Shown piece after piece: positions 23,726 through 35,000 of a stretch of DNA of 64,000 bases (the first letter of the stretch is position 1; each line of letters begins with the position of its first letter). The DNA lies in the NCBI GenBank assembly GCA_033297075.1, contig MU858080.1, positions 1-64,000 on the forward strand. Direction: 5' to 3'. The notes under the pieces were generated by a model. It did no database searches and was not told the DNA's origin. It saw only the letters and a program-made list of their open reading frames with translations. The translations under genes were made by a program, and so were the position numbers. The DNA comes from Rhypophila decipiens (lineage: Eukaryota; Ascomycota; Sordariomycetes; Sordariales; Naviculisporaceae).

Positions 23726-24853
23726 GGCTTTCATGGTTCTACATCTGGGTAGGGGTTTTTCAACGGATTGCATTGGTCTTGGCTTCTCTGTAGTTCCGGG
23801 ACTGCTGGAGCGGAGGGAAGACTTATTCTTTCTGTGGGCCCGAACAGAAATAAAAAGTGATTCCCAACAGCAGCTATGAGCAGTGCTGGCTTTTTTTTCT
23901 GGAGCCGTCTCTTCTTTGGCCTTGTCGGGGAAGCAAGAGACCACGAAGGACTTGATACGTCATGCAAGCAGGAAGGACCGGCGAAAACAAAATCACGGGC
24001 AACGGCGTAGCGGGGTTCTTTCAAATTATGAATTGATGCGTGAAGCAAGAAGGGACTTTTTTTCTCCTGCACTGTTTCCTCTCGGGCTGGTGATGTGCTC
24101 CATCCATTGTGGAAGCTTAAATTCGGCCTCACAACTCTGCTTGCTTCAGTGGAGTGAAATCGCCAGACCTGAGAGAAGGAATTATGGAAGTGTTCATGGC
24201 AGGTAGTTCTTGGTACACGAGAAGCTACAAGCAATCTGTTAAAATGATGGCTTCATGTCTTGACAGCCTGACGAGCGGATGTACACATATGGTACCTTCA
24301 ATAAATGCCCAGAGAGACCTCGAACCAGACCAAATGGAGGCTTATGGGGCCCAAAAAGAAATAGGCGTGTATTGCGTCTTCTGGATACCATCAACTAACT
24401 GCGACTTCCCCCTTCCAATTCGAAGTTTAGCCGGACAGAGAAAGGTACATCTTGTGATCACGGTAATGGCTGGAACTGGTCTCATTGTGTTGCAGGTCTA
24501 CGATGAACGGATGCGCCCTTGCTGAACTCCTCTCGACCTTCCTTCTAGTCGATGGAGAACCATGAACATCAACAAGAAACTAGATCAATATGTGTGTGGG
24601 TTAGGTGGTAGTGGACCTATCAGTGCTTTCCACCATGGTTCAAGCAGTATGGTAGTACTTGCACCTGAACCCGGGAAATGGCCGAAGACGGAAATTCGTC
24701 CAAACTACTCCAAAGCTCTCCAAACCCCGCCATTTGCTTTCTACCCCTCCATACTTTCTATCTCTTGTCAACATCCTCTGCCTGCAACAATTTCTCTGTC
24801 AAGCATCAATACTCCCATCACCACCACATCCTATCCACCCAACGAGAAGCATT
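23726..24853. other. spacer between uL2 and adenosine kinase genes
   Basis: Contains the uL2 3' UTR and the adenosine kinase promoter and leader. Short open frames only; no motif or RNA gene recognised. Confidence 0.5.
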
Positions 24854-26163
24854 ATGGCACCCACCAAGGACTTCAGACTCTTGTGCTTGGAGAACCCTCT
24901 TCTTGGTAAGTTTTGGTTTTCGGTATCCTTCCCAATTGGTGTCTCGACGCACTCTCCTGCTCACTGGAACTTCTCACCGCTACGAGAGTTTGTGGAGAAA
25001 GAAGAACAAGACTGTCTATTATATTGGGTCATTTGCTGGGTTCGACAATGCAACTTCTTATCAATCATTTGGCTAACACATCATCAACCTTGCGACAGAC
25101 ATCCAGGCCTATGGAAACAAGGAGCTGCTCGACAAGTACGGCCTCAAGGACAACGATGCCATCCTGGCCGAGGAGAAGCACCTGGGGATTTTCGAGGACC
25201 TCCTCAACAACTATGATGCCAAGCTGATCGCTGGTGGTGCGGCTCAGAACACTGCTCGTGGTGCGCAGTACATTCTTCCTCCCAACAGTGTCGCCTATCT
25301 CGGAGGTGTAGGCGACGACAAGTATGCCGCTATTCTGCATGATGCCGTCAAGCAGGCCGGCCTCCGTGTCGAGTACCGTGTCGACCCCAAGGTTCCCACC
25401 GGCCGGTGTGGTGTCGTCATCACCGGCGAGAACCGCAGCATGGTCACTGAGCTTGGTGCTGCCAACCACTACGACCTCGAGCATCTCAAGAAGCCCGAGG
25501 TATGGTCTCTCGTCGAGAATGCCGAGGTCTACTACGTTGGCGGTTACCACCTGACTGTCTGCCCCCCGGCCATCATGGAGCTCTGCAAGCAGGCTGCCAG
25601 CGGCAACAAGCCCTTGATTCTCTCTCTCTCTGCCCCATTCATCCCTCAGTTCTTCAAGGACCCTCTCGACGCCACTGCCCCGTACTGGGACTATGTCATT
25701 GGAAACGAGGCCGAAGCTGAGGCGTACGCTGCTTCGCACAATCTGGGAACTACCGACCTCGAGGAGATTGCCAAGGCGCTCGCCAACCTACCCAAGGAAA
25801 ACACGCAACGCAAGCGTGTCGCTATCGTCACCCACGGTACTGAACCCACCATTGTGGCAGTCCAGGGCGAGGACAAGGTCACAAAGTACGAGGTCCACCC
25901 GCTTGCGAAATCGGAGATCTGCGACACCAACGGTGCTGGTGATGCGTTTGCCGGTGGTTTCTGCGCTGGTATTGTTGACGGCCGCCCTCTTGCTGAGGCT
26001 ATCGACATGGGACAATGGCTTGCCCGCTTGAGCATCAAGGAGCTTGGTCCTTCGTGAGTTTCCCCTATGCGTGTTTGTTTACCAGTTTGAACAAAATACT
26101 AACTCACAATGCAATAATGGTAGTTACCCCTTCCCTAAGCAAGCATACACCAAGTCCTCTTAA
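24854..26163 (+). CDS. ADO1: adenosine kinase (PfkB family)
   Basis: Phosphorylates adenosine to AMP with ATP. It salvages purines and clears the adenosine released by S-adenosylhomocysteine hydrolysis in the methyl cycle. Three exons, 24854-24905, 25099-26053 and 26124-26163, encode 348 aa. Motifs seen: GGAAQNTARGAQ at the substrate lid, YLGGVGDDKYA, PTGRCGVVITGENRSM, a YYVGGYHLT strand, and the PfkB signature DTNGAGDAFAGGF near residues 292-304 with the catalytic Asp in GAGD. The short last exon restores the conserved ending LGPSYPFPKQAY. Intron 1 is 193 nt, longer than the others. The gene follows uL2 in the same direction but has its own long upstream region. Confidence 0.96.
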
Positions 26164-27035
26164 TTGCAAACATTTCTTATTTAAAATATTTAACAAGCTC
26201 ATAGACGCCACATACTCAACTCGTGGCAACCTTCGCATCGGAAACTGGTCCTTCTCCAGTATGCCCGCATCAGACACACCTGTCCATTCCTCCCATTCTT
26301 TTGTTTTCTGGGCGTTGAGAGGAAGGGAACCAGAAAAGGAGATGCTCTTGGTGTTGGTAGTCAAGTTGGAGGAATGGAGCGTCAGGTACGGTCACCTAAA
26401 AACAGGGTTTTCATGAATGGTTTCAACAACGGATAAAGGGGAGTTTCTTTGTGTGCATTTTCATCAAGTGTGTTTACGGGAAGGTTCAACTGCGATTTTC
26501 CCCTTGTTAGCTTTCCAAAGAGATTCCCCATCTGTTATTCCTCCTCTCGTATTCACCATCAAGTTCCGCTCAGTGCTTGTGTACAGTGTTCGTGTTTTGA
26601 ATCGAGGTAAATGCGATCCAGAACTTCCTTTCTTGGCGACAGGGTCTACAGAACGCACGGCGCATATTCGTACCAGCAGATCACTCGCCGGGGTGCAATC
26701 TAGAGGTCATAGTGCATGATGCCTTGTGATGGGCGGAAGTGCCCTCTAGCACCATCACAATGTGATAGTTGGGAACCGGAATCAATGAGAGCAAAGGGTG
26801 TTCTGGCCAACAAGGCCGGGAAAAAACCGCATCGTCTTGTAAGTCCGTGCCAAACTGATGATCAGAAGAAAAGCATGATGAGTATTTCTTTAGACTCGAA
26901 ACTAACGGACAAGGTATACAGAAACGGCAAGAGACCTTATCTGTCTAATTCAATTCTATATAATTACAGAGACGCCAACTGCAGTCCTGATCTTCCAGCA
27001 CTTCTTCATGTGTACTTCAGGTCTCTTATGCACCC
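26164..27035. other. convergent 3' spacer
   Basis: Separates the adenosine kinase stop (+) from the HExxH-protein stop (-). Only short frames without domain content. No RNA gene seen. Confidence 0.5.
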
Positions 27036-28411
27036 TTATTTTACCTTGGCTACCTCACGTGGACGGATTCTCCCCGGAAGCACGGCCATGCTCATAATTT
27101 CTCGGAGCTCGGCGTTGCCCACTCTTTCCACGGGCATGTTATTGATTCGTGTGATAAAAGCGGTGAGATCCCGATCCCCAAAATCTTCGCCCGAGGGCTG
27201 GCGCTTTGCTTCCATGGCGATATCGGATAGGTTCACACGGGTAGGTATCCAGGAACTGACAGGGGCTGGGAAGTTGTTTGCCCCAAAATCTAATGGGAAG
27301 AATACAACAGGTTAGCAAATCTCATCAGCCCATCTCTTTATTCTACAAAGGGAGGAGACATACTGAGCGCCAGACGGGCTAACATCCAGTCCTCGTCCAT
27401 GTGGTAGTATACGGTGCCCTGGGCACCACGGGCCCGGGCAACTAGCTTGCCGGCTTGTTGGTCGCCCAGATTATGCTCGCGGTAGTATGCCTCGACGAGG
27501 AATCCAACGAGTTCACCCTCAAAGTAGCGGCCGGACTCGCCACGGGGCGCCGAGGTGCTACTGCCCTGCCGGGGGAAGTTGACGGGTGGCGGCGTAAGCG
27601 TCGTGGAGTCGCCCGTCAGGACGCCAACAAAGGCATGAACCAGCTCGTGCGCGGTCGACATGCCCATGAGGAAGAGGAAGCGCTGAAATTCTTCCTTATA
27701 GCCACCCTCAGCAGCCGCAATGGCATTATCGATAACCTGAGTACATGGAGTGAGTGGTAACTCAAAGTGACCTAGAAGGACCTTACTTACTGTTTTATTC
27801 AGACGAAAAACAACTCCCCACTTCACCTCGAAGTCGGGCTTGACATTTGCCCAAGTCTGGCGCTGAACCACGCCCTCGCCAATGAGACGCGAGCTGACAA
27901 TCATGTTGGGTGGGTCGTTGCGGATGTTTGTTAGAAATTTGTCGACTGCCTGGTCCATGAGCTCGGGATGGCGGCGCACGTCACCCCGGAAGATGACATC
28001 TTTCCTGTCATGACGATTCCAGTTCTGGTAGACCTGGTGCCCGGTCTTGATCAGAGCGGCCCTGCCTTTCTCTGATTCCATAAGCGATATGGCGAAATGC
28101 AGGACGAAGACGGTGAACCGGAAGGTCCGTGATTCTCGCGGAACCCTTGTCAAAGATTCAGGATTCGATAGGTTTTGCAGCAGCACGCGCACTTCCGGCA
28201 GCACCTCTCTTTCGAGACCCCCCCGGCTTGATGAGGGTCGTTGACCGGTGGGAGACCGTGAACGACGACCATCAGGACGATCACGACCGCTGGAACGATC
28301 ACGGCCACTGGAGCGATCACGGTCGTCTGAACGATCACGGCCACTAGAGCGCGAGCGGGTGCCTGACCCTGACCCTGAGCTGTAGCTGTTGACCGACAGG
28401 TATTGAGACAT
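27036..28411 (-). CDS. hypothetical protein with HExxH motif and RS-repeat N-terminus
   Basis: Three exons, 28411-27791, 27736-27364 and 27289-27036, encode 415 aa. Residues 1-55 are Ser/Arg/Gly/Asp-rich with a repeated SSGRDR hexapeptide. The middle is globular. Residues 237-241 read HELVH within MSTAHELVHAF, a zincin-like HExxH. About 40 residues later, RYFEGELVGFLVEAYY offers Glu280 or Glu282 as a possible third ligand of the gluzincin kind. Zinc binding and protease activity are inferred only from this pattern. No signal peptide is visible, so any activity would be intracellular. Intron 1 is 54 nt with no in-frame stop, so retention would add 18 residues just before the motif-bearing part. 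The family was not recognised. It is divergent from the 490-aa gene. Confidence 0.7.
28276..28354 (-). repeat. coding 18-bp minisatellite (SSGRDR repeats)
   Basis: Four to five imperfect 18-bp units of the form gaacgatcacggccactg run through the 5' end of the HExxH gene. Each encodes a hexapeptide close to SSGRDR. Units differ at a few bases, so the array is not newly amplified, but such arrays often vary in copy number between strains. Confidence 0.7.
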
Positions 28412-29731
28412 GATGGGGAGAATTAAAGAGTATATATAATAGGGATATCAAGGAGGGAAGACCGCTGGTTAGGGAAGACAGATGAAGGATAGAGAATAAA
28501 GATCTAGGAAAAGAATACGGAATGTCGATGTTGTGTAATAGCGAATATCCTCGAGTGAGTGGACGTCAAGAGTAGGTTCTTCATATTATATACTGAGGTC
28601 TTGCCTAGCTACTAAAAGGACTTCTTGGTATAATCTCGAGACATACTGGCCGTGGTAGTCTTCTGGGAGTTCATGTTTCCAGAATTGGATATGCGAACTC
28701 AGCCAAGCATCACGGGCGGCTGGTCTTGCCCTGTTGGCCTGCTGTTCGAGTCAAGTTGAGAGAAACGAGGGCCAGATGTCCAGACATTTTTACCTGCAAG
28801 GTTATTGCAACCGCCCATATTTACTGTTGGTTCCATTCCCCTGGCTCTTATCCTAGAAGGTGGGCTCCAGATATGTATACTAGGATATATATTTGGTCGA
28901 CTGGTGGGGAAATCGAGGACCATTCCAGTTGCAGCATAGTAGTACTGACCTTCCAGGGCCCAACGCTATACGAGAGATATACAGTTGGTTGTAATCTTCA
29001 GCTATGTAAGGAGGACCTTATACTACCTACCTCGACAAGTGCTCTAACGCAGCTGTGGCACTTACATTGTTGGATGGATGGAGTCTACGGGTTACATGAA
29101 TGACATACTGAGCCTCGTTTTGGGGCGTACCTATGGAGTCCGGATATTGCCCACCCGCCTAGGTCAACAAGGCAAAAGGTGGCCGCTTTCAGGCCGACAT
29201 GATGCGAGTTGAAACGGCTGTTGCGGGCCTCAGCCTTCTGGTTTATTTTGACAACCGCTTGTTGGAGCAGTTCTATGTAGCATTCGAGGTGGCAGTTGGA
29301 CCCCAAGACCAAGCCTCTTATGGGGTGTCAGGCGAACATTGCTAGGAGCTAAAGTAGCATTTCAGCAAGGGAGTCAGCGGCACAGCCATGGGTTCGCCAG
29401 ACTAATACGCGCGCGGGAAGGAGCACGAGACGTGACTCTCGGTAATTTACCGTTACTTACCGCAGCGTAACATGGTAAATACGGTACTGAACAACCAACG
29501 GTCACTTCGTTTCCAACCTTTCAAAGACGAATCCAAAGTTGTTCGAGGATATTCTCGGATTGGTTCTTGCACCGACAGATGATGACGAATGATACGATCC
29601 GATTTCCTCGGGAAATTATTGTCGGTCTCGTTATCATTTTAGCTTTCACTTCGTTCATCCCTGACCTGCTCTAGATCATTCAGCTTGCGAATATCTGCTT
29701 TTCCTCACACATCAATACCATACATCTGCAC
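28412..29731. other. divergent spacer upstream of two lineage-type genes
   Basis: Shared upstream region of the HExxH gene (-) and the 490-aa gene (+). Rather AT-rich next to the minus-strand start (for example tatatataat near 28430). No supported gene or RNA. Confidence 0.5.
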
Positions 29732-31265
29732 ATGATGAGTCTCCCTTATATTCATCCCGATGAAATGCCTGCTATGGAAGAGAAGCTCCGCGCGAGAGCC
29801 CGGGCCGATCACAAGGCACGCATTCCCATAAACAAGCTCGACACCGTCCACCGCGATGTCCTTATCCGCGCCATCAACAATGTCTTGGCAACAGAACATG
29901 CCATCTTTACATATGCGCAAATCATTGACGGCTTACCGATCGCCGACGTCGCCTGGGACCGGAGGAACCCGGGCCTTTGGGGGGACCACCCGCTTGAGGA
30001 TCACGAAGAGCTCTGCCCCGGCGCCTTGGACAAAGCTCGCGAAGTCTGCCCCAAATGGGAACCATCCATGTTGTCGTTTGATCCCAAGGTGTGTTGGCTA
30101 GGGCTCCCATTACATGCACTTTTTGTTTCCAGGGCTAACCTCGGGCCAGGTAATCAACGCATACCAAGGAGCAGCTCCGGGCACCAAAATGTTCAACACT
30201 CGTCTCATCGAGTTGGTAGCGGTGGCGCTGCATCAATTTGGCGTGCTCCTGCACCAACTTGAGTTTCGCATGCACCAAGGGGACATCGAGTACATGATCA
30301 ACTGGACCATGCCGAAACCAGACGACGCGCCAGATTGGTGGGAGCCTCTCGAGCCATTACCAACTGTCTTCAACAACTGCTTTTACACTACCTGGGATAT
30401 CTACCCCGAAGGCGTGGCTGACATGGTCGGCTACTGGGCAGAGGACCGCATCCTCGGCGGAGTCGTGCTCTTTGATCGCCGCGCCGAGCTCGACGATGAG
30501 GAGAACCTGACCGGCGAGCCTACCAATATTTACCTGCACCCATCTCGACGCAAGGTGACCTATCGAATCACGCAGCTTCTTGACTGGCAGCAGCAAGCTC
30601 TCGTTGATTTCTTGTTAGCCGAGCCCGGCTCGGGAGTTTCGTCTCCGCTCCCCATCATCGTGGACGACCGCAACCGCACTCGTGTCAATCACTGGAATGC
30701 GCTGACCCATCGGGGCATCTACCGCGACATATGGGAGCGCAGGCCACTGGACATGGACCAATGGCGCCAGGCCGTGAAGCGGCCGCAGGACCAGCTGGAC
30801 TATCCAGAGAGCGGTGTGGAGATGCTCATGATCAACAGAGCCGCCGGCGACCCTCTTCCCGAGGGCCCGCTGAAGCGCTACCTAGAGGGCAAGGAGTCGA
30901 TCCCGGAGGGACCCACGAAGCGCATGTTTGATGAATACAAAGAGCTCATCGGCAGAGAGAAGAGAGTGAAGCTTGATGTATCCGAGGATGAGACCAGGAA
31001 TGAGGAGGTGAAAGATGATGTACACGGGGAGGTGGAAAGAGTGGAGGGAGGTAAGAATAACGAAATAGGAAGGACCAAGGAAGAAGAAAAAGGAAAGGAA
31101 ACCGAAAAAGATGACGAAGAACAAAATGAAAATGGGGAAGAGGAACAAGAAAAGGAGGGACAGACTAAAACGGAGAAGAAGAACTACTGGTATACAAAGG
31201 TGGATACATTGCAGTCTCTATTAGAGGGGTTCTCGTCTAATAAGGAAGAAGGCCCGGAGGAGTAG
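29732..31265 (+). CDS. hypothetical protein with acidic Lys/Glu-rich tail
   Basis: Two exons, 29732-30088 and 30150-31265, encode 490 aa. The intron has a GTGTGT donor, a CTAAC branch about 15 nt before the acceptor, and a CAG acceptor. A second ATG follows directly at 29735. The first 340 residues look globular, with many Trp and Tyr. Recognisable patches are AWDRRNPGLWGDHP, QGAAPGTKMFNTR, NCFYTTWDIYPEGVADM and HWNALTHRGIYRDIWERRPL. From about residue 395 the chain is almost wholly Glu, Lys, Asp and Thr, then ends with a YWYTKVDTLQSLLEGF helix. No catalytic motif or membrane segment is seen. I do not recognise the family and assign no function. It lies in tandem with the HTD2-like gene downstream. 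Confidence 0.75.
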
Positions 31266-32006
31266 TCCTCTATATACATTGCAAATTTACATGGGCTTTA
31301 GAAATTTGTTACTTTAACTGATACCATCCTGTCCCACATCTCAATGCCATCGGAATCTGTCACCAACCTGGAACGAGTGAATGGTGAGATATGGTGTTAA
31401 ACTTGACATTTCACGTTGTATTCTTCGGCAATAATCTATTTTCTGCAAAACTTCTCTCATCTACAGGACTTCCAGCCTCTTATCATTAACAGCACTAGAT
31501 ATTACTTACTTCAAGTCTTGATTATGTTTCTGAATCCTGATTGCGTTGGTAATGAAGTCCTGGGCGTATTGTGTAACAACGTATATACGGAAAAGGGTAA
31601 CCGTATTGCCAAGATGCGATGAAAAATACGTATTGAGGTCACGTGCGCTTAACTATTTTTGTTACCAAGGGTAATCCATACTTGCAATCGCGAGATACAG
31701 AACGAACAGCTTCAATCAAAATGAGCAAGACAGCTCTCACGCATCTGCCGATGAGTGCATATGTGAGATGACGGTCTGGGAACACATATTCAAACTGCCA
31801 AGTCTGAATCCGACTACATCTTCTCGCGGTCGAATTTTCAGCTCAATTGGCCATAGGATGCCCTATCGCTCGTTGGCCACGTGCAAGGACGGGAGGAGAG
31901 TTTGGGCTTGCCAGTTGAGGGTTTTCATTTGACACCTTGAAGGAGACTTTTTTTAATTCACCAGACTTTATGTCCTTTTTCCCATCTCCAGTGTGGAAAG
32001 GACACA
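31266..32006. other. spacer upstream of the HTD2-like gene
   Basis: Holds the 3' end of the preceding transcript and the promoter of the next gene. No supported feature. Confidence 0.5.
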
Positions 32007-35000
32007 ATGATACGTCTCCTTACACGTTGCTCGTATCGGTTTGGCTTGAGCGCTGGCGTTCGAGTTGGAACTGCACTGACTCCCGTCCCCGTTCCCCGGC
32101 TCATTGGCACCCTCACTCCCACCACCGCCGCCGACAGCACCTCCACGAGGGATGTTACAAACAGCTTAACTACCGCCACGGCCGAAAGCACCACTACCCA
32201 TCTCACTGGCACGGACGTCACACCAATCACAACGTCCTCCTCCAGTACGAGCAATAGCAATGGCGACTCCTCCTCCACCCAGCTGGACCTCTCCGAGTAC
32301 ATGGAGCAGGCGAAAGCAGAATTCTCAAGACGCTTCCCGCAGCCGAGACTCTTGGGTGACAGAATCGACGTAAAGCCATCGCATTGCCTGAGCCGCGCCT
32401 TGTTGAACCATCTTCCTGCCGAGTGCTTACCAAGCCAGAAATTTCTGGTGCCCCATTGGACTATTTGGGATTATAAGTCTGAAGGTCGTGATGGGGAGCC
32501 CATCCTTGGCCTTGAAAAATGGAATCGCAAAGGAGAGAGGCTACCTCAAGGGCATCACCTGCTATACTTCCCACCCACTGGAGAGCTGATGTCGGATGGC
32601 GCCGAGAAGGATTTGTGCCCCGGTCCGCCATTTGTCCGCCGCCTCTGGCTCGGTGGCTCGTTGAAATTCAACCACGAGATACTTTTTGACCCTGCGCGGA
32701 TCTGGTTCTGTCTCGAGGACGTCGGCTCACCCACCATGAGCGCCAACAGTCTCCCCGGGAAGGAAAGCGTCTCGGTGCAGATCAAGAGGCACTACTTTGC
32801 CAATCAGGACTCTGTTGACCCTAGGAACAGCGTAAACCGGGTAGTCAGTCTCGAAGAGACCAGGGAGCTGCTCTTTTTACGACAGCCCGCAAGTGCGCCT
32901 CCAGAGGACCAAGTGGCAACCAAATCGATAACAAGCCCTGTCCAGCGCCTGAAACTAGTTCCAGACTCCAGCTTCGAATTCACCCCAGACCACACCCTTC
33001 TCTTCCAGTTCAGCGCCCTCACTTATAACGCCCATGCCATCCATCTCGACCCGGACTACGCCAGGAACGTAGAGGGCTACAAGGGCCTGCTGGTCCACGG
33101 GCCCTTGACTTTGGTACTGATGCTCTCTGCCCTGCAAAGGGAATGCCGCTCGGATTCCGAAGCGGCTCAACAAGCGATGGACGTCGGCAGCAGTGGGCCA
33201 TGGGTCACTCGATCCATCGAGTACCGCAACATCCGTCCTCTCTTCGCCGGCCAGAAAATGAAGGTCTGTGTCAAGATGACAAAAGTCTCCCGCTTCACCG
33301 AAGGAAAGCCTGCCCTGCCGCTCGAAAAGAACTGGAAAGTGTGGATCGAAGACTCGGAGGGCCGGGTGGCGGCCAAGGCCACGGCTGTCACCTTGGCTAC
33401 GCAGACTGATAACATATCGAGGTCATTAAGTAGAGGGTACGCTGAAATTTTACCGTCTCCTGCCCCAGAGGCAGACGAGGAGTGGCCACATAAACCACTC
33501 AGCACTGAAGCGCACGCGGAGATGACACCATCTAACGCCCCAGAGGTAGAACTGAAACAGGAAGAGAAGCCATTGGTTGCCAAGCAGTGGCCACAAGAGC
33601 CACCCAGCCTCGGTCCAAGCAACATGCCCCGCGCGAAGCCGCAGCACCAGCATTCACCCCAGACCACCAGTTCCGACGAAATATTGCGACAGCAGCTGCA
33701 GGAGCTGATACTGCGCCAAAATCACTTCTCAGAGAAGCTACGGAGGATGGAGAACGACAAACTTTTCATGAAAGAGCAGCTCTTGACCAAAGAGAAACAG
33801 CTGATGAAAAGGGAGATTCGGTTATTAAGGGAGGAAACGAAGAGGCATTTGAAGAACAAGGCAAAAGAGCTGTGGGAAAGGGAGGAGGAACTAAAGAAGC
33901 GGCTGGAAGAGAAGGCAAAAGAGCTGTGGGAAAAGCAGGAGATGCTAAGCAAAAAAGAAAAAGAGATGCAGTTGATGGGGATGGAGAAGGAGCTGATGAA
34001 AAAAGAGAGGCAGCTTGTCGAGCCGGAAAAGGAGAAGCAGTTGATGGCGATGGAGAAAGAGCTGATGGAGAAAGAGAAGCAGCTTGTTGAACCGGACGAG
34101 GGGATGAAGAAGGAGAAGGATGAATTTCTCTCTGGCAAGCCACCCTCGGCTGCTGCTATGGAAGGGGAAGTCGTGAACCCATGGGATGATCTGACGGACT
34201 CCAAGCCACGCTCTGCTGATGCTCTGGAAGGGAAATCACGGGACCCATGGCATGGCCTAATGGGCGACGAGAATCCGTTTCAGGCAGTTGAGCGGATTGA
34301 GCGGCAAATGGAAATGTCATCACGCTCTTCTACGGGTCGTACGAGGGGAAGAATCCCGGGACTCGCGTCCAGCTTCAAACGAATCGATGCCGTCGGTGAT
34401 GGAGTCGACACGCTTCGGCAGTTAAAGATATCGAAACTCCCACCACCAAATTGGACAGCACCACCGGCTACTACTTCTACTCCTCCTAGTGATGGCAGCT
34501 GGGCGGCACGAGAATTAGAGCCAGCAGATGAGAAGAACCCCGCCCATCAAGATGAAGATCCATTCAGCGCCCTCGAAAAGCAAGCCATACCGTCAACTGC
34601 TACTACTACTACTACCAAAAAGACCAGAACCAGACAACAGGCCAAGGCGAATGAGACGAACCCAGCCGTAGATGAAAAAGATCCATTCAGCGCCCCCGAA
34701 AAGCAGGCCACGCCGTCGTCGTCTACTGCGAGGAAGAAGAAGGCGGATAATAAACCCATGTATCAAGAAGAAATAGACAACTTTAGGGCTCTCTACAACA
34801 ACAGAAAAGACAGAGAGGAGGGTATCAACAATATCTACACTAGACCAGGAGCGACGGAAGGAGATGAGAGATCTTGGCTGCACACCGTAGAGAGGGACTT
34901 GCAGTTGCGCCAGGCTCCTGGTTATCGGTGGGACGGTTACCGGACTCGGGCGAGAGAAAAGGGGAGGTCCACGGGGCAGAAGATGGTGCATGAGGAGGAG

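Noticed and set aside
34920..34960. PGYRWDG in the HTD2 extension, similar to the end of the splicing factor Bud13
   Set aside because: Only seven residues match, and the flanking conserved Bud13 residues are absent.
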